Positions 14,808 to 19,600 of a stretch of 19,600 bases of DNA are shown here, piece after piece. The notes beneath the pieces were generated by a model. It saw only the letters and a list, made by a program, of their open reading frames with translations, was not told where the DNA came from and did no database searches. Source of the stretch: Candidatus Cloacimonadota bacterium (GTDB lineage: Bacteria > Cloacimonadota > Cloacimonadia > Cloacimonadales > TCS61). A program made the position numbers and the translations under genes. The DNA lies in contig DAOUUD010000009.1 in assembly GCA_030668345.1 (NCBI GenBank), forward strand, positions 1-19,600. Direction: 5' to 3'. Numbering within the stretch: position 1 is the stretch's first letter; every line of letters starts with the position of its first letter.

Positions 14808-15490
14808 TTTACCTCACGTATCAGACATATTGGAGTAAGTTCTGCTCCCTGGCCCTGCGGATTATCTTTCATTACCTGTTCCATAAATTTTTTATCGATC
14901 CCGTTACTACCTCCTACCATCCAACAGCCACCGATATCATTGATGTCCATTACAGCACATTCATTTCCCAGCGAATCCTTTATTTTTTGAGCTTCGATTT
15001 CAGGATCTTTGGGACCTTTTATTACACAGTTTTTATAAGGTGGAACAGGAGAAGTAGTAGCAGCGTCGATAAGGGCAGCCTGTTTACCGGCAATACGATA
15101 AAAATCACCTTTCCCGCGTCTTCCTATCAGCCGGGCTAAACCACCGATAAATGCTGCACACAACATTCTGCAGTTACCTACTTCATCTATTGCACATTGC
15201 ATGCTGGTGGGAGAACGTAACCCGATACCATATTCTACTTTGGAAACAAAACGCCACAAAACATTTGCCAGTATACTTACTTTAATATCTTTCACGGGAA
15301 CAGCTCTTCCTTGAGTAATGGCAAGAGGACTTTCACTGATAGAGATTATGTCTTTTTCTTGTATTATACTTTTTGTTTTTAAGCGGATAATGTCCAACAT
15401 ATTATCTTCCGCTGTAAGAATTTTGGTCTTAACTGGAATTCTTTTGTATTGTTTACCATTCACTTCTATCAACATCGAGTTCTTGTTCAT
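14804..15490 (-). CDS. F420-0:L-glutamate ligase-like (CofE-like) protein inside the mre operon
   Basis: 228 residues. The protein resembles the bacterial branch of the F420-0:gamma-glutamyl ligase family (CofE), whose archaeal members add glutamate to F420-0 using GTP. Matching segments are RIPVKTKIL near the start, DIISISESPLAITQGRAVPV (47-66), YGIGL, a Gly-Arg-Arg turn near 123-125, VIKGPKDP (156-163), MDINDIGG (181-188) and DNPQGQG (209-215). No other F420 gene is in the window, and such homologues occur in bacteria not known to make F420, so the substrate here is open. It sits between mreC and mreD. A good ribosome binding site (AAGAAGGA) supports the ATG at 15490, which overlaps mreC by 38 nt; Met6 is the alternative start. 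Confidence 0.8.
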   Translation of the reverse strand: MNKNSMLIEVNGKQYKRIPVKTKILTAEDNMLDIIRLKTKSIIQEKDIISISESPLAITQGRAVPVKDIKVSILANVLWRFVSKVEYGIGLRSPTSMQCAIDEVGNCRMLCAAFIGGLARLIGRRGKGDFYRIAGKQAALIDAATTSPVPPYKNCVIKGPKDPEIEAQKIKDSLGNECAVMDINDIGGCWMVGGSNGIDKKFMEQVMKDNPQGQGAELTPICLIREVK

Positions 15491-16247
15491 AGCTTGTATC
15501 CTTCTTACAGAATAATATAATTACCTGATCCATACTGGCGGGCTTGGTGAAAGTTGATATCTGGGCGGTCATGTGGGTCTTGTCTGGTTCTTCGATGAGT
15601 TTAGTTACAATGCCAACGGGAAAACCTTTCGGGAAAATCGTTGAAATATTGGATGTTACTATGGTATCTCCCAGCACGATATCAGAACCTAATTTGATCA
15701 GGGTCATAAAAGAATTACCGTAAATATTGGATTCCATAATACCTTGCAGGTGGGTTCGTTTGGACATCACACCCAGTTTGAATGTAGAGTGATCAAGCGG
15801 TAAAACAACAGAAAAATTCTGGGAGACAGATATAATTTTTCCTACAATGCCATCGTTGGAAATAACAGGATAATTTATCTCTACCTTATGTAGCTTACCC
15901 TTATTAATAATAAAATTACGTTCGAGGAAATTACCTTTATAACCTATTATATCTGCCAACAAGAAATGATATATTCCCGAATCATAGTTTAATCGGATAC
16001 TATTCAATTCTTTTAACTCATTTTCCAAGGCAGTTATTTTTATTGTTTGCCCGGCAATAGATTGTGCAAGAAGTATATTTTTTCCCTTGATTTCGAAAAG
16101 AGATTCAATTTTTTTTAAAGAAGTAATAAATGGATAGAAAACGGTTTTACTTAGAAAATCGGCTTTTTTCTGTCTTTGCTCATTATTCCCTAAAAAAAGT
16201 ACCAGTGCTAGAAAGAGGTAGATAATAATGGGGATTTTTTCTTTCAC
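15453..16247 (-). CDS. mreC: Rod-shape-determining protein MreC
   Basis: 264 residues. One membrane segment near the N-terminus (about 5-20) is followed by a helical, coiled-coil stretch (about 55-85) and the periplasmic beta-rich MreC core. That core includes YPVISNDGIVGKIISV (about 125-140) and the late strand IFPKGFPVGIV (about 209-219). MreC links cytoplasmic MreB to PBP2 and RodA in the periplasm. It starts 5 nt after the mreB stop. Its last 38 nt overlap the following ligase-like gene in another frame. The short charged tail after residue 245 is the part encoded in that overlap. Confidence 0.94.
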   Translation of the reverse strand: MKEKIPIIIYLFLALVLFLGNNEQRQKKADFLSKTVFYPFITSLKKIESLFEIKGKNILLAQSIAGQTIKITALENELKELNSIRLNYDSGIYHFLLADIIGYKGNFLERNFIINKGKLHKVEINYPVISNDGIVGKIISVSQNFSVVLPLDHSTFKLGVMSKRTHLQGIMESNIYGNSFMTLIKLGSDIVLGDTIVTSNISTIFPKGFPVGIVTKLIEEPDKTHMTAQISTFTKPASMDQVIILFCKKDTSYEQELDVDRSEW

Positions 16248-16252
16248 TTTTT

Positions 16253-17290
16253 TTAAGATTCAATTTTTTTAAGGAGGACTTCCCGGTAATCTTCCAGGTT
16301 ATCCAAAACCTGTCCACATCCTTTCAGAACACATGTAAGTGGTTCGGGCATCACATGAACAGGTAAGTCCACGGTATCTTGTATTTTTTTATCAAGGCCT
16401 TTCAGTTGGGCTCCTCCACCGGTCAGGATCAATCCTCGCTCGGCAATGTCGGCTGCAAGTTCAGGCGCTGTTTTCTCGAACAGGTGTTTCACTGCATCTA
16501 TCATAGCTGTTACGTTTTCCGATAATGCTTCTCGTATCTCTTCCGAGGTTACTTCTACAGTGATGGGATATCCTGTGATAATATCCCTGCCACGAATTTC
16601 GGATCTCAATTCCTTTTCCAGGGGATAGGCAGAACCGATTTTCATCTTTACTTTTTCTGCAGTTTGAATTCCGACAAAAATATTATTTCTTTTTCTCAAG
16701 TAGCTAACTATAGCTTCGTCCATTTTATCGCCACCCACTCTAATAGAAGTGTGAACCACAATATGGGAAAGTGAGATGATAGCGATCTCTGTTGTTCCTC
16801 CTCCGATATCCATAATCAGGTTGCCCTGCGGTTTGTGGATGGGAAGATCGGCTCCAATGGCTGCTGCGATAGGTTCTGAAACAAGGTGTACTTCCCGTGC
16901 CCCGGCATGAATTGCGCTGTCGCGGACAGCACGCTTTTCTACTTCCGTTATTCCGGAAGGAACACACACCAAAACTCTTGGTTTAATAAGAAGGCGTTTT
17001 TTCTGAGCACGCAATATCAAGTTTCTCAACATCAGTTCAGTAACCTGAAAATCAGCAATAACACCATCTTGTAGAGGTTTTATTATTTTAACTTCTTCCG
17101 GATTCTTGCCCAGCATGTCTTTGGCGTCTTCTCCGATTGCAATGATTCTCTTGCCATCGACGGAGATGGCTACCACAGAAGGCTCATCAATCACGATTCC
17201 CACACCTTTACGATAAACAAGTGTATTTGCAGTTCCCAAATCAATAGCAATATCATTGGAAAAAAGACTCGCTATATTATCGAAAAACAT
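16253..17290 (-). CDS. mreB: Rod-shape-determining actin homologue MreB
   Basis: 345 residues, the usual length. MreB polymerises along the inner membrane and orients the wall-elongation machinery. The actin-fold nucleotide motifs are complete: phosphate loop 1 with IDLGTANTLVY (about 16-26), phosphate loop 2 with MDIGGGTTEIA (about 160-170) and the adenosine motif LTGGGAQLKGL (about 290-300). A strong ribosome binding site, GGAGGA (17299-17294), precedes the ATG at 17290. It is the first gene of the wall operon that ends at 10508, and 117 nt separate it from recG. Confidence 0.98.
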   Translation of the reverse strand: MFFDNIASLFSNDIAIDLGTANTLVYRKGVGIVIDEPSVVAISVDGKRIIAIGEDAKDMLGKNPEEVKIIKPLQDGVIADFQVTELMLRNLILRAQKKRLLIKPRVLVCVPSGITEVEKRAVRDSAIHAGAREVHLVSEPIAAAIGADLPIHKPQGNLIMDIGGGTTEIAIISLSHIVVHTSIRVGGDKMDEAIVSYLRKRNNIFVGIQTAEKVKMKIGSAYPLEKELRSEIRGRDIITGYPITVEVTSEEIREALSENVTAMIDAVKHLFEKTAPELAADIAERGLILTGGGAQLKGLDKKIQDTVDLPVHVMPEPLTCVLKGCGQVLDNLEDYREVLLKKIES

Positions 17291-17323
17291 TTATCCTCCA
17301 GGAAAATGTTAATTTTTTTTTAA

Positions 17324-17355
17324 AACCTATTTGAAATGGGTTCTCATCTGTCAAG
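17324..17355 (-). promoter_or_regulatory. Putative mreB promoter overlapping a small hairpin
   Basis: On the minus strand, TTGACA (17354-17349, preceded by C) is followed after 19 nt by TAGGTT (17329-17324), giving a possible start about 25 nt before mreB. The same stretch forms an 8-bp hairpin, AACCTATT (17324-17331) with AATGGGTT (17335-17342), followed on the minus strand only by a short T run that turns into A's. It could be a weak recG terminator instead. Both readings are tentative. Confidence 0.35.
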
Positions 17356-17407
17356 AGGTTTATCAGCCTTTTAAGAAATGAAGGCAGCCAACAAATAAAA
17401 AATCAGT

Positions 17408-19489
17408 TTAGAAATTAAAAAGTTTTTCTCGATGCAGGTATTCGGAGAAATATTTGTTTTTTAAATTTTCATTTTTGCTTATTTGTAAATCATGATCTTC
17501 CCGAATAATATCAAAGGCAAGATCACGTGCTTGTTGCAATATTTTTTGATCCCGCAGAATATTGGCATGTTTGTATAGAGGCATACCCGATTGCTCAGTT
17601 CCAAAAAAGTCGCCGGGTCCTCTTATCTCCAGGTCTCTCTCTGCAATTATAAAACCGTCATTCGTTTCGATCATTACGTTCAGGCGCTCTCTACCGTCTT
17701 CACTAATTGGCGGATATACAATAAGATAACAATACGATTTATCCGAACCACGTCCCACTCTTCCCCGCAATTGATGTAATTGGCTCAAGCCAAATCTTTC
17801 GGCATGTTCGATGATCATCACGGTAGCGTTCGGCACGTCTATTCCCACCTCGATAACAGTGGTGGAAACCAGTACGTTTATCTTCTTATTCTTGAAATCT
17901 TCCATAATAGAATCCTTGATCGCTGTTTTCATTCTGCCATGAAGAAGTTTGTTATTGAGGCGGGGAAATATTTTAGTGGATATTTCTATAAATAATGTTT
18001 CTGCCGCCAGCATATCCGATTTTTCCGAAGCTTCAATAAGTGGACAAACAATATAAACCTGCCGATCGTTTTCTAATTGCTTTTTTACTTCGTCGTAAAC
18101 TATGTTCTTGTGATCTGAATTTCTCCAGTAGGTTTTAATAGGTTTGCGATGGGGAGGAAGCTCATCTATCACACTCACATCCAGATCACCATAAACTGTT
18201 AGAGCTAATGAACGGGGGATGGGAGTAGCAGAAAGATACATCAGGTCGGGATGCTTATTTTTCTGGGAAAGTACTGCTCTTTGTTCTACTCCAAAACGAT
18301 GCTGTTCATCGATAGCCACAAAACCCACTTTATAAAATTCAACATCTTTCTGGATCAAAGCGTGGGTTCCAATAATAATATCGAATTCACCGGTTTTTAT
18401 TTTTTCCAGGATCTGAGTTTTACCCTTATAATTTCCTCCCTTAAGAAGTGCAATCCTGATTTCCGGTTGGTTCTGCAGGAAATGTGATAAGCTATTGAAA
18501 TGCTGCTCTACCAGGATCTCTGTGGGAGCCATCAGAACAGATTGAAATCCGTTTTCCAAAGCCAGCAGCATGGCAAATACAGTTACAATGGTTTTTCCTG
18601 AACCTACATCTCCCTGCAATAATCGGTTCATCTGATGCGATGATGCCATATCTTCTACTATCTCACGGATAACACGCTTTTGAGCAGAAGTCAGTTCGAA
18701 AGGAAGAGAATTTTTAAGCCTGGTTGTAAAAGTATGTTTAAGTTCAAATCGGTAACCTTGTTTTTTGCTGTGATGGTGATATTTACTACGGGCTAACATC
18801 AGTTGAGTAAAGAATAATTCCTCAAAAGCGAATCTTTGTTTAACGCCGGGAATTTCGTCGGGATGCTGACCGAAATGTATTTTTTGCAAAGATATCTTTC
18901 GATGTGTAAAATCGAATTTATCTAAAATATATTCGGGAAGAGTTTCCTCGATGCTATTACTGTATAGTTCGAAGGCTTTATACACCAGGTTACGGACCAC
19001 AGTCATACTGATGCCGTCGGTAAGACGGTAAACAGGAAGTACAGATCGTTCTTTCCAGAAATCTGTTTTTACGTCACTCTCATCTAAAATCTCGATCTGA
19101 GGATGAACGATTTGCGGAGCACCACGGAATTCAGTTATGACACCACTTACCCAGATCTGCTGACCGATCTCAAATTGCTTTACCAGCCAGTTTCCGAACT
19201 TGAACCAGGTAAGAAAAAGAAAGTCCTCACCATCTGAAATAACTACGTTGAGTTGCTGTTTCCGGGCAGCAGCATGTCGCTTTTCAATCGAAGCGATATT
19301 ACCTACAAAAGAGCAATATTCATTAAAGGAAAGGTCACGGATTTTTACAGCGGATTTTCGATTTATATAATCCCGCGGAAAATGCTCCAGCAGATCTCCG
19401 ATAGTAAAGACATTTAATTTATTCAAAAGTCTGGCACGATGTTCGCCAACACCTTTCAGGTATTTGATATCATTTTCCAGTGGATTCAT
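17408..19489 (-). CDS. recG: ATP-dependent DNA helicase RecG
   Basis: 693 residues, full length. RecG remodels stalled replication forks and branch-migrates Holliday junctions. The N-terminal wedge (OB-fold) domain precedes two superfamily 2 motor domains. Helicase motifs are Walker A GDVGSGKT (293-300), MAPTEIL (320-326), DEQH (394-397), SATPIPR (420-426) and, near residue 560-600, STTVIEVGIDVPNA and QLHQLRGRVGRG. An N-terminal helix-hairpin-helix-like stretch (YLKGVGEHRARLL, 10-22) is also typical. The ATG at 19489 has GGAG upstream at good spacing. It appears to be its own transcription unit or the end of a unit that begins beyond the window. Confidence 0.98.
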   Translation of the reverse strand: MNPLENDIKYLKGVGEHRARLLNKLNVFTIGDLLEHFPRDYINRKSAVKIRDLSFNEYCSFVGNIASIEKRHAAARKQQLNVVISDGEDFLFLTWFKFGNWLVKQFEIGQQIWVSGVITEFRGAPQIVHPQIEILDESDVKTDFWKERSVLPVYRLTDGISMTVVRNLVYKAFELYSNSIEETLPEYILDKFDFTHRKISLQKIHFGQHPDEIPGVKQRFAFEELFFTQLMLARSKYHHHSKKQGYRFELKHTFTTRLKNSLPFELTSAQKRVIREIVEDMASSHQMNRLLQGDVGSGKTIVTVFAMLLALENGFQSVLMAPTEILVEQHFNSLSHFLQNQPEIRIALLKGGNYKGKTQILEKIKTGEFDIIIGTHALIQKDVEFYKVGFVAIDEQHRFGVEQRAVLSQKNKHPDLMYLSATPIPRSLALTVYGDLDVSVIDELPPHRKPIKTYWRNSDHKNIVYDEVKKQLENDRQVYIVCPLIEASEKSDMLAAETLFIEISTKIFPRLNNKLLHGRMKTAIKDSIMEDFKNKKINVLVSTTVIEVGIDVPNATVMIIEHAERFGLSQLHQLRGRVGRGSDKSYCYLIVYPPISEDGRERLNVMIETNDGFIIAERDLEIRGPGDFFGTEQSGMPLYKHANILRDQKILQQARDLAFDIIREDHDLQISKNENLKNKYFSEYLHREKLFNF

Positions 19490-19532
19490 TAAATTAACTC
19501 CAAATGGAAAAAAAGTTGTTTAACTTAAGAAA

Positions 19533-19538
19533 GTCAAG
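19533..19538 (-). promoter_or_regulatory. Putative -35 box upstream of recG
   Basis: CTTGAC on the minus strand, ending 43 nt before the recG ATG. No acceptable -10 hexamer follows at 16-18 nt (the sequence there is a T run). It is listed because the same box recurs before the other operon heads. Confidence 0.25.
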
Positions 19539-19572
19539 AAAAATGAACTTTCATTCACACCATATTATTCTG

Positions 19573-19600
19573 TCATTCCCTCGAAAGCGGGAATCATGGA
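19573..19600. repeat. ATTCCC-N8-GGGAAT palindromic dispersed-repeat element, reaching the window edge
   Basis: ATTCCC (19575-19580) and GGGAAT (19589-19594) pair across TCGAAAGC, which itself forms a C-G closed GAAA loop. This is one base from the perfect palindrome ATTCCCGCGAAAGCGGGAAT that occurs as dispersed repeats in many bacterial genomes and fits the pattern of the Neisseria dRS3 element. It may be part of a longer element beyond 19600. One T-C mismatch interrupts the stem. Confidence 0.6.

Noticed and set aside
1..19600. CRISPR arrays, tRNA or rRNA genes, transposases, phage genes
   Set aside because: I saw no regularly spaced repeats, no cloverleaf with a conserved T-loop, no ribosomal RNA core sequence and no recombinase or capsid-like protein on either strand.

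Overview
The window is a densely packed, AT-rich stretch of a Gram-negative bacterial chromosome. Lipoproteins with clear lipoboxes and a 244-residue outer-membrane barrel ending in Phe show that the cell is diderm. A DUF4837-type lipoprotein, a phosphate butyryltransferase and a bacterial F420-ligase homologue inside an mre operon point to the FCB group, most likely Candidatus Cloacimonadota or a neighbouring candidate phylum. That placement rests on gene content and protein style only, not on a phylogenetic marker. There is no rRNA, tRNA, CRISPR array, prophage or insertion sequence that I can see.

Layout. (1) About 1-7603, all leftward: an operon-like run of eleven genes. In transcription order it is M23/LytM peptidase, xseB, ispA, dut, a TrmN6-like tRNA methyltransferase, a degenerate FtsE-like ATPase, an FtsX-like permease, pgsA, a DUF4837 lipoprotein, an outer-membrane barrel protein and a TPR lipoprotein cut by the left edge. 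Most junctions overlap by 1-8 nt. (2) 7604-8039: a 436-bp AT-rich divergent intergenic region with putative promoters facing both ways and an imperfect two-part direct repeat. (3) 8040-10435, rightward: phosphate butyryltransferase (ptb), cytidine deaminase (cdd) and thioredoxin reductase (trxB). (4) 10451-10475: a hairpin with a T tract on the minus strand, the terminator of the next leftward operon. (5) 17290 down to 10508, leftward: mreB, mreC, an F420-0:glutamate-ligase-like gene, mreD, mrdA (PBP2), rodA, a lipoprotein with a carbohydrate-binding-module-like domain and a small protein of unknown function. (6) 19489 down to 17408, leftward: recG. A palindrome of the widespread ATTCCC-N8-GGGAAT type lies upstream of it at the right edge.

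How the genes fit together. The 17290-10508 operon is the rod/elongasome set: the MreBCD scaffold with the SEDS glycosyltransferase RodA and its transpeptidase PBP2. It has three additions: a CofE-like ligase between mreC and mreD, and two uncharacterised genes at its end. The left operon combines isoprenoid and phospholipid precursor supply (ispA, pgsA), nucleotide hygiene (dut), DNA repair (xseB), tRNA modification and envelope genes. Its LytM peptidase and FtsEX-like pair recall the FtsEX-controlled peptidoglycan hydrolase systems of other bacteria, but here the ATPase has lost several canonical nucleotide-binding residues. The rightward genes belong to acyl-phosphate fermentation, pyrimidine salvage and thiol redox.

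The observations most worth following are the ligase embedded in the mre operon, the degenerate FtsE partnered with an apparently intact LytM enzyme, the two unknown genes co-transcribed with rodA, and a recurrent CTTGAC box 43-59 nt upstream of all four operon heads.
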